A stretch of 32,485 nucleotides of DNA from Lachnospiraceae bacterium (GTDB lineage Bacteria; Bacillota_A; Clostridia; Lachnospirales; Lachnospiraceae), in assembly GCA_017621115.1 (NCBI GenBank), contig JAGATU010000034.1, forward strand, positions 1 to 32,485, in the 5' to 3' direction. Made by a program: the position numbers and the translations under genes. The notes below the pieces were generated by a model. The model did not search any database and was not told where the DNA came from. It saw only the letters and a program-made list of their open reading frames with translations. Below, in pieces: positions 8,118-14,961 of this stretch (its first letter is position 1; every line of letters begins with the position of its first letter).

Positions 8118-8819
8118 CTATTCACGGAAGAAAGAAGAAGGACTAACTTCTGCATAACACTGTGAACAAAGACCTTCAATAACCGCACCGTTATTAATCT
8201 GAACGGATTTGGATTTGATGTTACCCATTACAATTGCGGATGCATCCAGAATAACCGGACCCTTAACATCAATATCACCCTTTACGGCTCCTGCAATAAC
8301 AGCGCTCGTAGCATAAATATTACCGCGGATTACAGAATCATTACCAATCTTAACGCTTCCGTGGCTTGTAATATCACCAACCACATTGGCACTCTGTGCA
8401 TACACTTCCACTGCTTCGGAATTACCGGTAATCTTACCTGTTACATTCAATTTACCTAAAATCTTGATATTACCGTTAACCGCGCCAAACAAATCCAAAG
8501 ATCCGTCTGCTTCAATATCGCCGTTAACAACCACATTCTTCATGATAGTTGAAATCTCATCAAGAGCTGAAGCTGCTTCATCTACTGCATCTGCAGTTAC
8601 CGCTTCTTCTACTGCAGTAACTTCCGGTACAACTTCTGCTTCGTGGTTCTTAGCTTCCAGTTCTTCTTCAAATTCTGCCTCTGCAGCTTCAAACAATGCT
8701 TCCGTATCAGAAATCTCTGCTACTGTTTCTTCCACTACTTCCTCCACTGCTTCTTCATTTGGAACCAGTTCGTTCACTGCCTGAGACAAATCTTCCTTTA
8801 ATTCCGAAAAAAATCCCAT
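8118..8819 (-). CDS. Bactofilin family polymer-forming protein
   Basis: The C-terminal half (about 95-215) is a run of short hydrophobic/Gly/Asn repeats typical of the bactofilin beta-helix, for example VVNGDIEADGSLDLFGAVNG and further turns VVGDITSHG, VIRGNIYATSAVIAGAVKGD and AIVMGNIKSKSVQINN. The first 90 residues are very acidic, rich in Glu/Ala/Val, and probably disordered. The C-terminus has GLCSQCYAEVSPSSFF. Bactofilins form cytoplasmic filaments, often at the membrane, and can position cell-wall enzymes. The gene upstream encodes a membrane-anchored polysaccharide deacetylase, 22 bases away, which fits a joint wall-shaping role (inference). GGAGG lies 8 bases before the ATG. Confidence 0.9.
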   Translation of the reverse strand: MGFFSELKEDLSQAVNELVPNEEAVEEVVEETVAEISDTEALFEAAEAEFEEELEAKNHEAEVVPEVTAVEEAVTADAVDEAASALDEISTIMKNVVVNGDIEADGSLDLFGAVNGNIKILGKLNVTGKITGNSEAVEVYAQSANVVGDITSHGSVKIGNDSVIRGNIYATSAVIAGAVKGDIDVKGPVILDASAIVMGNIKSKSVQINNGAVIEGLCSQCYAEVSPSSFFRE

Positions 8820-8841
8820 TATCGTATCCTCCGTTTTTTAA

Positions 8842-9777
8842 TTAATGGTGTATTGCTACCGTTTCTTCCGTTATCGGTAAAATCTCTGTATTATCCATTG
8901 CCTGAATGCTCTCAATAATCTCCGGTAACGCATCTACCGTCGATGTTTTATTCGCCGCATCATGCAATAAAATGACTGCATTATCAAAATTCTCAAGATT
9001 CTGTGTGCAATTCCTTACAATCTCCTGCGCCGGACGCATTGGACTAACCGCATCTTTACTGGATACATTCCAGTCAAAATATGTAATCCCGTTATCCGTC
9101 AAATAATCACACAACTGGGACATGGGCATCTCACTTACCGTATTACTGCTTCCGCCCGGGAAACGGTAAAACACCGGTGTACTACCCGTTGTATCCTCCA
9201 GAAAAGACTGCAACATGAGCAAATCCTCTCCAAAACTGTCTACAGACTCATAGATCTCACTGTATTTATGGCTGTAAGAATGCATGCCCAGCGTATGCCC
9301 TTCTGCCGCTATTTCGCGGTAGCGTTCAGGATGTGACAATGCCTGCTGTCCTGTAACAAAAAAGGTTGCCTTCACATCATATTCCTTCAACACATCGAGA
9401 ATCGCCCTTGTATTCTCACTGGGACCATCATCAAAGGTAAGGTACACCTTTCTGGTATGTATCTCATCCACGCTTGCCGGTTCTTCCGGAACCGGTATCT
9501 CAACCTCTTCTTCTGCAATTTCCTCCGGAAAATAATCATCATCGAGATGAAAATTCCCATCCGCCATCGCCTCAAGCAATGTTTCGCATCTGGCTTCGGA
9601 CTCCCTGAGTTCTTCCTTTAGGCCTGCAATTTTCCATACCAAAAAACCACAGACAATACTCATACTTACCGATATCAAAATTGCAGCCAGAACCGTTCCT
9701 ATGATTATCTTTTTCAGTCGATTAATTCGTTTTCGTCTTGCCGCATCAGCGGCCTTCTTTTGTGCAGCCACCGCCAT
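8842..9777 (-). CDS. Membrane-anchored polysaccharide deacetylase (NodB domain)
   Basis: The 311-residue protein has a basic cytoplasmic N-terminus, one membrane helix (about 24-50), a short coiled coil, an acidic Glu/Pro linker (82-105), and a C-terminal NodB domain outside the cell. The catalytic set is complete: TFDDGP (114-119), the metal-binding HSYSH (166-170), YRFPGG, FDWNVSSKDA and VILLHDA. Such CE4 enzymes remove acetyl groups from peptidoglycan GlcNAc or MurNAc or related glycans; the exact substrate cannot be read here. It has its own promoter (9812-9840) and leads into the bactofilin-pyrH series. The neighbouring nagB, handling glucosamine 6-phosphate, gives an amino-sugar theme. 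Confidence 0.93.
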   Translation of the reverse strand: MAVAAQKKAADAARRKRINRLKKIIIGTVLAAILISVSMSIVCGFLVWKIAGLKEELRESEARCETLLEAMADGNFHLDDDYFPEEIAEEEVEIPVPEEPASVDEIHTRKVYLTFDDGPSENTRAILDVLKEYDVKATFFVTGQQALSHPERYREIAAEGHTLGMHSYSHKYSEIYESVDSFGEDLLMLQSFLEDTTGSTPVFYRFPGGSSNTVSEMPMSQLCDYLTDNGITYFDWNVSSKDAVSPMRPAQEIVRNCTQNLENFDNAVILLHDAANKTSTVDALPEIIESIQAMDNTEILPITEETVAIHH

Positions 9778-9811
9778 TACCGCATCCTACCGTATTTCTC
9801 TTATCTAATCT

Positions 9812-9840
9812 ATTATATTAGAACTCTGTTCTTTTTGCAA
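9812..9840 (-). promoter_or_regulatory. SigA-type promoter for the deacetylase-bactofilin-pyrH operon
   Basis: On the minus strand TTGCAA (9835-9840), a 17-base spacer and TATAAT (9812-9817) are followed by the deacetylase ATG 34 bases later. The spacer contains the inverted repeat AGAAC-TCT-GTTCT (9820-9832, plus-strand letters), ideally placed for a repressor. Confidence 0.75.
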
Positions 9841-9883
9841 TGAATTATCCGAAACTAACGTCATTCATTCGCAGATAATCACA

Positions 9884-10624
9884 TTATAAATAATCGTTAA
9901 AATTGTCGCCCAGAGCTTCCTTATCACCAACTAAGATAAAATTCGGATGGAACTGTAAAATGGATGCCGGTACCTGAGGTGTTACATCACCGAGGAAGGA
10001 TTTCTTAACGATTTCATTCTTGCCTGCTCCTGTCGCAAGAACCAATACACATTTTGCCTGCATAATGGTTCCGATACCCATTGTATAAGCTTCCTTCGGA
10101 ACATCATCAATAGTTTCAAAAAATCTTGCATTGGCATCTATTGTGCTCTGTGTCAGTTTTACACAGTTGGTTGTCTTAGCAAATGCATCCGCCGGCTCGT
10201 TAAATCCGATATGACCGTTGTGGCCGATTCCGAGTAACTGCAAATCAATACCGCCTGACTGGGCAATAATTGCATCATAGTCCTTACATGCCTTATCCGC
10301 ATCCGGTTCCAAACCGTTTGGAACATTAGTATTAGCTTTATCAATATTTACATGGTTAAAGAGATTATCGTTCATAAAATAACGGTAACTCTGGTCATTT
10401 TCCGGTGAAAGTCCGCGATATTCATCAAGATTAATACTCTTAACTTTAGAAAAATCCAAATCGCCTTTTTCGAACTTTTCTACCAGACATTTGTATGTAC
10501 CGATTGGTGTGGAACCTGTTGCAAGACCGAGTACACAGTCCGGCTTCACTGTTACCTGTGCTGCAATCAGATTGGCAGCAATTCTACTAGCTTCTTCATA
10601 ATCTTTTCCACAATAAACTCTCAT
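9884..10624 (-). CDS. nagB: Glucosamine-6-phosphate deaminase
   Basis: NagB converts glucosamine 6-phosphate to fructose 6-phosphate and ammonia, linking amino-sugar breakdown to glycolysis. The 246-residue form starts MRVYCGKDYEEA with GAGGAC before the ATG at 10624; the open frame extends 23 codons upstream without a good site. Motifs are GLATGSTPIGTY (33-44), INLDEYRGL with Asp67, and QLLGIGHNGHIGFNEPA containing the catalytic His. No nagA is adjacent. It has its own promoter and sits between tsf and the deacetylase gene, a position not usual for this gene. Confidence 0.96.
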   Translation of the reverse strand: MRVYCGKDYEEASRIAANLIAAQVTVKPDCVLGLATGSTPIGTYKCLVEKFEKGDLDFSKVKSINLDEYRGLSPENDQSYRYFMNDNLFNHVNIDKANTNVPNGLEPDADKACKDYDAIIAQSGGIDLQLLGIGHNGHIGFNEPADAFAKTTNCVKLTQSTIDANARFFETIDDVPKEAYTMGIGTIMQAKCVLVLATGAGKNEIVKKSFLGDVTPQVPASILQFHPNFILVGDKEALGDNFNDYL

Positions 10625-10665
10625 AATATTGTCCTCGCTTTTATTAGATTTCCTTAATAAGGGTA

Positions 10666-10692
10666 TGGTCACTGCGCTTATCCGTATGACCA
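10666..10692 (-). promoter_or_regulatory. Inverted repeat in the nagB leader
   Basis: TGGTCA (10666-10671) and TGACCA (10687-10692) form perfect 6-base arms 15 bases apart, just downstream of the predicted nagB transcription start. It could be an operator for a GntR- or ROK-type amino-sugar regulator, or a leader hairpin. No regulator gene is nearby. Confidence 0.35.
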
Positions 10693-10710
10693 CAATTTAT
10701 CTCATTTATC

Positions 10711-10739
10711 ATTATAATGAAAATATGCAATATTGAAAA
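10711..10739 (-). promoter_or_regulatory. SigA-type promoter for nagB
   Basis: On the minus strand TTTTCA (10734-10739), 17 bases, then a perfect TATAAT (10711-10716). It lies immediately after the tsf terminator and gives a leader of about 80 bases before the nagB ATG. Confidence 0.65.
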
Positions 10740-10772
10740 GAAAAAAATCATCGCAATATACATTTTTTTGCA

Positions 10773-10803
10773 TAAAAAAAATCCCGTGGTCACCCACGGG
10801 ATT
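10773..10803 (-). terminator. Rho-independent terminator of rpsB-tsf
   Basis: On the minus strand a perfect 10-bp stem (AATCCCGTGG with CCACGGGATT, arms 10794-10803 and 10780-10789) closes a 4-base loop and is followed by a run of T. It sits 10 bases after the tsf stop. Confidence 0.93.
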
Positions 10804-10813
10804 CTCATCACTC

Positions 10814-11890
10814 TTATGCGTTTGCCATCTGAGCTGCTACCTCAGCTGCAAAATCTTCATTTTTCTTTTCCATACCTTCGCCAACTTCGAAACGAACGAA
10901 CTTAGCGATTGCAAGGTCTTTGTTTACAGAAGCAAGATATGCTGCTACTGTCTGCTTTCCGTCTTCAGCCTTTACATATGTCTGGTCTAATAAGCAGATT
11001 TCTTTGAGCTGCTTAGAAATACGTCCTTCTACAAGACCTGCAAAAATCTTGTTTTCAACATATGCTGCTTTGCCAGCCAAAGCAAGTTCTGCAAGCTTAG
11101 CAATAGCTTCTTTTGATAAGAAGTTATATAAATACTTATCATTCTTCTTTTCAGCAAGAATAGCAAGGTCTTCTTCTGAGAATAACTTTTCAGTTTCAAC
11201 CTTTGTATATAATTCATTCTGAATAGGCTTTGGTAAAGATGCAGGATCATTGAGTGCACTATCAACTGTGATCTCACGGATCTTTGCAAGTTCGTCAGCA
11301 GAAATTTCTGCTCTGCTGATATACTGTGGGTTCATAGCTGCAATCTGCATAGCAACATTTGTAAGAGCTTCTTTTACATCAGAAGCGCCTGTACCTGCAA
11401 CTAATACACCAATCTTTCCACCTGCGTGAAGATATGATGCAACGCAGTCTCCTGTAACTTTTGCAAATCTACGAACTGATAATTTTTCTCCGATTGTTGC
11501 TGTCTTTTCAACAAGAAGTTCTTTAAGGCCGTTCATATCAAGAACTGCTTCAATGTCTTCTCCGTTTGCTCCGCCTTCTAAACCTGAAGCAAGGGCATTA
11601 TCTGCTACAACCTGAACGAATTCCTGGAATGTTTCGTTCTTAGCAACAAAGTCAGTTTCTGAGTTAACCTCAACTACAACTGCTACTGTATCGCTTGCTG
11701 CAACACGTGCAATACCTTCAGCTGCGATTCTGCTGGCTTTCTTTTCCATTTTAGCTGCACCGCTTTTTTTCAATACATCAACTGCTGCTTCCATATCACC
11801 GTTTGTTTCTGTAAGAGCTTTCTTACAGTCCATCATGCCGGCGCCGGTCATTTCACGTAATTCTTTTACCATAGCTGCTGTGATTGCCAT
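10814..11890 (-). CDS. tsf: Elongation factor Ts
   Basis: EF-Ts exchanges GDP for GTP on EF-Tu. The protein starts MAITAAMVKELREMTGAG, with the UBA-like domain containing MMDCKKAL, then the signature VEVNSETDFVAKNETF (73-88) and the late CLLDQTYVK. The ATG at 11890 has GGAGG 8 bases upstream; a TTG 5 codons earlier overlaps that site and is unlikely. At 358 residues it is longer than the E. coli (283) or B. subtilis (about 293) proteins. The extra length is mostly a stretch at about 212-280, between REITVDSA and NKIFAGLVEGR. It follows rpsB after 29 bases and ends at a strong terminator. Confidence 0.97.
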   Translation of the reverse strand: MAITAAMVKELREMTGAGMMDCKKALTETNGDMEAAVDVLKKSGAAKMEKKASRIAAEGIARVAASDTVAVVVEVNSETDFVAKNETFQEFVQVVADNALASGLEGGANGEDIEAVLDMNGLKELLVEKTATIGEKLSVRRFAKVTGDCVASYLHAGGKIGVLVAGTGASDVKEALTNVAMQIAAMNPQYISRAEISADELAKIREITVDSALNDPASLPKPIQNELYTKVETEKLFSEEDLAILAEKKNDKYLYNFLSKEAIAKLAELALAGKAAYVENKIFAGLVEGRISKQLKEICLLDQTYVKAEDGKQTVAAYLASVNKDLAIAKFVRFEVGEGMEKKNEDFAAEVAAQMANA

Positions 11891-11919
11891 ATCTATATCC
11901 TCCAATTCTAATCTGTTGA

Positions 11920-12681
11920 TTACTCTGCATCTGCTACTTCTTCGATATCTGTAGCTTCTTCTGCTGCTTCTGCAACAACTTCTTCTGTATAAACTTCGCC
12001 ACCCTGGTTAGCTTCGATAACAGCATCTGCCATCTTGGAAACGATTAATTTAACCGCTCTGATAGCATCGTCATTACCAGGAATAACGTAATCTAATTCT
12101 TCAGGGTCACAGTTTGTATCACCAATACCGATTAATGTGATACCAAGTGAATGAGCTTCCTGTACACAGATTCTTTCCTTCTTAGGATCTACTACGAAAA
12201 TAGCATCCGGAACTCTTGTCATATCCTTGATACCGCCAAGGTTCTTCTCTAATTTTTCCCATTCTTTCTTAATCTGGATAACTTCCTTCTTAGGAAGAAC
12301 ATCAAATGTTCCGTCTTCTGACATTGTTTCGATTGCTTTTAATCTGTCAATACGTGACTGGATGGTCTTAAAGTTTGTAAGCATACCACCTAACCATCTC
12401 TCATTAACATAGTACATACCGCAACGTTCAGCTTCTGTCTTAACAGCGTCCTGAGCCTGCTTCTTTGTACCAACGAAAAGAATTGTACCGCCTTCATTAG
12501 CAATATCAAATACTGCCTTGTAAGCTTCATCAACTTTGCCTACAGACTTCTGTAAGTCGATGATGTGGATACCATTTCTTTCTGTGAAGATGTAAGGAGC
12601 CATCTTAGGGTTCCATCTTCTTGTCTGATGTCCGAAATGAACACCTGCTTCTAATAACTGCTTCATTGAAATAACGCTCAT
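11920..12681 (-). CDS. rpsB: 30S ribosomal protein S2
   Basis: S2 is needed for assembly and mRNA binding of the small subunit. The protein starts [20 protein letters not shown] and has the family signatures [46 protein letters not shown] and the late [17 protein letters not shown]. An acidic Glu/Ala tail ends the 253 residues. GGAGG lies 8 bases before the ATG at 12681; the frame is open a further 21 codons but without reason to use it. It is the first structural gene after a strong promoter and a 127-base leader that contains a possible small ORF. Confidence 0.98.
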   Translation of the reverse strand: MSVISMKQLLEAGVHFGHQTRRWNPKMAPYIFTERNGIHIIDLQKSVGKVDEAYKAVFDIANEGGTILFVGTKKQAQDAVKTEAERCGMYYVNERWLGGMLTNFKTIQSRIDRLKAIETMSEDGTFDVLPKKEVIQIKKEWEKLEKNLGGIKDMTRVPDAIFVVDPKKERICVQEAHSLGITLIGIGDTNCDPEELDYVIPGNDDAIRAVKLIVSKMADAVIEANQGGEVYTEEVVAEAAEEATDIEEVADAE

Positions 12682-12686
12682 TTTTC

Positions 12687-12746
12687 TTACCTCCGTTTGG
12701 TTAAATTCGTCCGTATACTTCCCTTGCAGGATGTTCTCCCGCACAT
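12687..12746 (-). CDS. Possible rpsB leader peptide (19 aa)
   Basis: In the rpsB leader, an ATG at 12744-12746 preceded by GGAGG at 8 bases opens a 19-codon frame ([10 protein letters not shown], then a basic end LTKRR) whose TAA lies directly inside the ribosome site region of rpsB (GGAGGTAAG). Seven of 19 residues are Arg or Lys. The good ribosome site and the placement suggest it is translated and could couple to or control rpsB; this is inference from sequence only. Confidence 0.4.
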   Translation of the reverse strand: MCGRTSCKGSIRTNLTKRR

Positions 12747-12814
12747 TTCTGTCTCCTCCGCGTTAAAGAGGCACCAACAGACCATCCGCATACGTGTTTT
12801 TTCGCAACAGGAGA

Positions 12815-12843
12815 ATTTTAGCACATTAGCAACGTTCTGACAA
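12815..12843 (-). promoter_or_regulatory. Strong SigA-type promoter for rpsB-tsf
   Basis: On the minus strand TTGTCA (12838-12843), a 17-base spacer and TAAAAT (12815-12820). Five of six bases match in each box. The start of transcription would be near 12808, about 127 bases before the rpsB ATG. Confidence 0.8.
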
Positions 12844-12873
12844 GTAATATTCCTCATTTTTTCGATATTTTCC

Positions 12874-12902
12874 TTGTCTATTTCCGATATTAAGGCTATA
12901 AT
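12874..12902 (+). promoter_or_regulatory. Promoter of the CheX-like/receiver gene pair
   Basis: TTGTCT (12874-12879), a 17-base spacer and a perfect TATAAT (12897-12902) point to the plus-strand gene at 12985. The spacer also contains CCGATAT (12884-12890), the -10 core of SigD promoters, but no good TAAA sits 15 bases before it. It lies back to back with the rpsB promoter, 30 bases apart. Confidence 0.65.
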
Positions 12903-12984
12903 AGCATTAAGTTGGAACATTGGTCGCATTTTTATGCAGTTGCGGTCTATAGATCCGTTATTTCAATACAGAGGGGTATAAATC

Positions 12985-13869
12985 ATGTTTGATCGAATTT
13001 TTGCTGATTATCTTGTAGAGACAGGTAAATTATCCGAGCAAAATGTAGAGGTTATTTTTTCTACCAAAGAAGAAAGACGTGCTCGTTTGGGAGTTATTGC
13101 CGTATCTGAGAAGATGCTTACCACAGAGCAGGCAGATGAGATTAACCAGCTTCAGGCTGTTTATGACAAGCGTTTTGGTGATATCGCCATCGACAACGGT
13201 TTTTTAACTGCAGAGCAGGTGGAGAGACTTTTGAATCTTCAGGGCAATGCATTTTTAACATTTATCCAGTCCATTGTTGACCACGGTTGTCTTACCATGG
13301 ACGAAATCAACGAGGCGTTGGTACGTTATCAGAAGGAACGCTCTTTAACTTTGGGTGATATTGAGAATCTTAAGAGTTGCGAGATAGAGAACATTGTTCC
13401 AATTTTCCTTTTCAAGCAGCCTGAGCTTCTGGTTTCTTTATGTGGCGTGATTTTACGAACCATATACCGTCTGGTAGATCACCGGGTATTTTTAAAACAG
13501 CCGTATACCGCAACTGAAGTTCCTTTTACACATATCAGTCTGCAGGAATTGTTTGGTGAGCATTCCATTCTGAATGCCGTATGCGGTAATGCAGAGGCTT
13601 TGAAAAAGGCTGCTATCGGATTTGCCGGTGAAGAATTTATCCATGACGAGGAAGATTGTTTAGACGGTTTATGCGAACTCATTAACAGCATTAATGGTAT
13701 GTTTGCTTCCAAAATGAGTTCAGAAGATATGGACCTGGATATGAGGGTTCCTCAATACCACTTAAATGCCGGTACATTAAAGGCTGATTCCTTATTATGT
13801 ATTCCTGTAGTTGTATTTGATCAGGAGCTTACATTTGTATTATCTCTTGATACACCATATTCCATTTAA
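12985..13869 (+). CDS. CheX-like protein with N-terminal tandem MshEN-type repeats
   Basis: The 294-residue protein has two parts. Residues 34-57 and 63-86 are two 24-residue repeats separated by exactly 5 residues. Each begins R-[LF]-G, continues with xIA[VI], an LT-x-EQ turn and ends in LQ; a third, looser copy follows around 90-113. This 24-5-24 layout is that of the MshEN c-di-GMP-binding domain. The C-terminal part (about 165-294) resembles CheX/CheC phosphatases: Glu231 and Asn234 lie in CELINSINGM, spaced as in the E-x-x-N active site, then VPQYHLN and two beta strands. The next gene, 14 bases on, is a CheY-like receiver, its likely partner. Soluble, no membrane segment. GAGGGG precedes the ATG. 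Both domain calls are by eye; c-di-GMP binding is inference. Confidence 0.75.
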   Translation: MFDRIFADYLVETGKLSEQNVEVIFSTKEERRARLGVIAVSEKMLTTEQADEINQLQAVYDKRFGDIAIDNGFLTAEQVERLLNLQGNAFLTFIQSIVDHGCLTMDEINEALVRYQKERSLTLGDIENLKSCEIENIVPIFLFKQPELLVSLCGVILRTIYRLVDHRVFLKQPYTATEVPFTHISLQELFGEHSILNAVCGNAEALKKAAIGFAGEEFIHDEEDCLDGLCELINSINGMFASKMSSEDMDLDMRVPQYHLNAGTLKADSLLCIPVVVFDQELTFVLSLDTPYSI

Positions 13870-13883
13870 AGGAGTTTGAGATT

Positions 13884-14249
13884 ATGATAAAAGTAATGAT
13901 TGTAGACGATTCCAGAATTTTCCGTAAAATGTTAAGAGCCGCGTTTATCGAGACCGGCAATGAAGTAATCGGCGAGGCAGGCAACGGCCAGGAAGCTTTG
14001 GAGCTTCTTAAGAGTTGTAAACCTGACCTTTTAACATTGGACATTACGATGCCGGTTATGGACGGTATTGATGCATTGCGCGAGATAAAAGAACTGTATC
14101 CTGATCAGAAAGTAATTATGGTTAGTGCAGCCGGCCAGAAGGGCAAAGTTATCGAAGCATTAAAGCTCGGTGCAAAGGACTTCATCCAGAAGCCTTTTGA
14201 TCCGGACGATATTGCAGCCGTTATTAACAAATTATTCCCAACCGAATAA
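13884..14249 (+). CDS. CheY-like single-domain response regulator
   Basis: A 121-residue receiver with no output domain. The acidic pocket is Asp8-Asp9, the phosphorylated Asp53 is in LTLDITMP, Ser81 is in MVSAAGQ, and Lys103 is in IQKPF, so it should be phosphorylatable. GGAG precedes the ATG and the CheX-like gene ends 14 bases upstream, so the two form an operon. It differs clearly from the CheY in the fla operon (32026-32388), so the cell has at least two stand-alone receivers here. It may serve the flagellar motor or a separate output. Kinase input is probably CheA of the nearby operon (inference). Confidence 0.92.
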   Translation: MIKVMIVDDSRIFRKMLRAAFIETGNEVIGEAGNGQEALELLKSCKPDLLTLDITMPVMDGIDALREIKELYPDQKVIMVSAAGQKGKVIEALKLGAKDFIQKPFDPDDIAAVINKLFPTE

Positions 14250-14251
14250 AC

Positions 14252-14285
14252 AAAACCGCGTGAGTTTTCACGCGGTTTCTTTTTT
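14252..14285. terminator. Bidirectional terminator between convergent operons
   Basis: A perfect 10-bp stem AAACCGCGTG/CACGCGGTTT (14253-14262 and 14269-14278) with a 6-base loop is followed by CTTTTTTG on the plus strand and by TGTTTA on the minus strand. It ends the receiver gene on one strand and the fla/che operon on the other. Confidence 0.9.
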
Positions 14286-14298
14286 GTTCTGTTTCATT

Positions 14299-14961
14299 TT
14301 ATCTCATATTACAGAGAGTCTTTGCAATATCTTCCCATGTGGCGCCTGCCGGAATAACATGTTCTCCTGCACCAATCCGTTTGTCATAACCGTTTGCCAT
14401 AAGGTATTTGTCATATTCGTGAGCATCTGCCACAAGTCCTGCTTCCTGTAAACGTCTGCTTACCGTATCAGAACCTTCTCCCCGATTTACCGTAATCGTA
14501 ACCGGTTCCGTATTCGATGCCGCATTTTCAGGAGTTTCGGATTCCGGCTCCGCTTCCTGAGTGTTTGAAGACTGGGATGCTACTTCCACAACGGTCTCTT
14601 CCGTGCTTTCTTCACTTACCGCTTCTTCGCTTGAAGTTTCTTCTGCTTCCGTTTCCCCAGAAACAGGCTCTTCACTTACAGTTTCTTCTGTCTCTGTTTC
14701 TTCTGTAACCGTAGTTTCCTCTTCCACCTGCTCCGTTGTCGCTTCTTCATTTGTAGTAATCTCTGTCGTGTTTTCTTCTGCTGTTTCCTCTTCTGTGGAA
14801 AGTTCGGATAAAACCACACTTTCCGACATTCCGAGTTCCTTGGCTCTGGCTTTTATCATCTCATCACTCATGGGCTGGGAATTATTACCGGAAACCATAA
14901 AAAATATGGCAGTCACCAGAATTCCGAGTCCCAGACCACGCAAATAATACCGTATCTTCAT
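14299..14961 (-). CDS. Membrane protein with MltG N-terminal-like module, no catalytic domain
   Basis: The 220-residue protein has an N-terminal membrane helix (about 7-25), a short region with MSDEMIKARAKELGM, a long Glu/Thr/Ser-rich linker (about 55-145) that probably spans the wall, and a C-terminal module of about 65 residues. That module (ITVNRGEGSDTVSRRLQEAG through GYDKRIGAGEHVIPAG) resembles the LysM-like N-terminal part of the YceG/MltG endolytic transglycosylases. The MltG catalytic domain with its active Glu is absent. Its start shares one base with the stop of the SwrB-like gene (TAATG), so it is the last gene of the fla/che operon. A peptidoglycan-binding or MltG-modulating role during flagellar insertion is possible but inferred. 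Confidence 0.7.
   Translation of the reverse strand: MKIRYYLRGLGLGILVTAIFFMVSGNNSQPMSDEMIKARAKELGMSESVVLSELSTEEETAEENTTEITTNEEATTEQVEEETTVTEETETEETVSEEPVSGETEAEETSSEEAVSEESTEETVVEVASQSSNTQEAEPESETPENAASNTEPVTITVNRGEGSDTVSRRLQEAGLVADAHEYDKYLMANGYDKRIGAGEHVIPAGATWEDIAKTLCNMR

Noticed and set aside
9820..9832. LexA (SOS) box at the deacetylase promoter
   Set aside because: The halves GAAC and GTTC have a 3-base centre; the Firmicutes LexA site needs 4. Kept only as an unnamed inverted repeat.
9840..9885. Terminator after nagB
   Set aside because: ATTATC/GATAAT and CGAA/TTCG arms can pair with a bulge, but the stem is AT-rich, the loop is long and no U-run follows.
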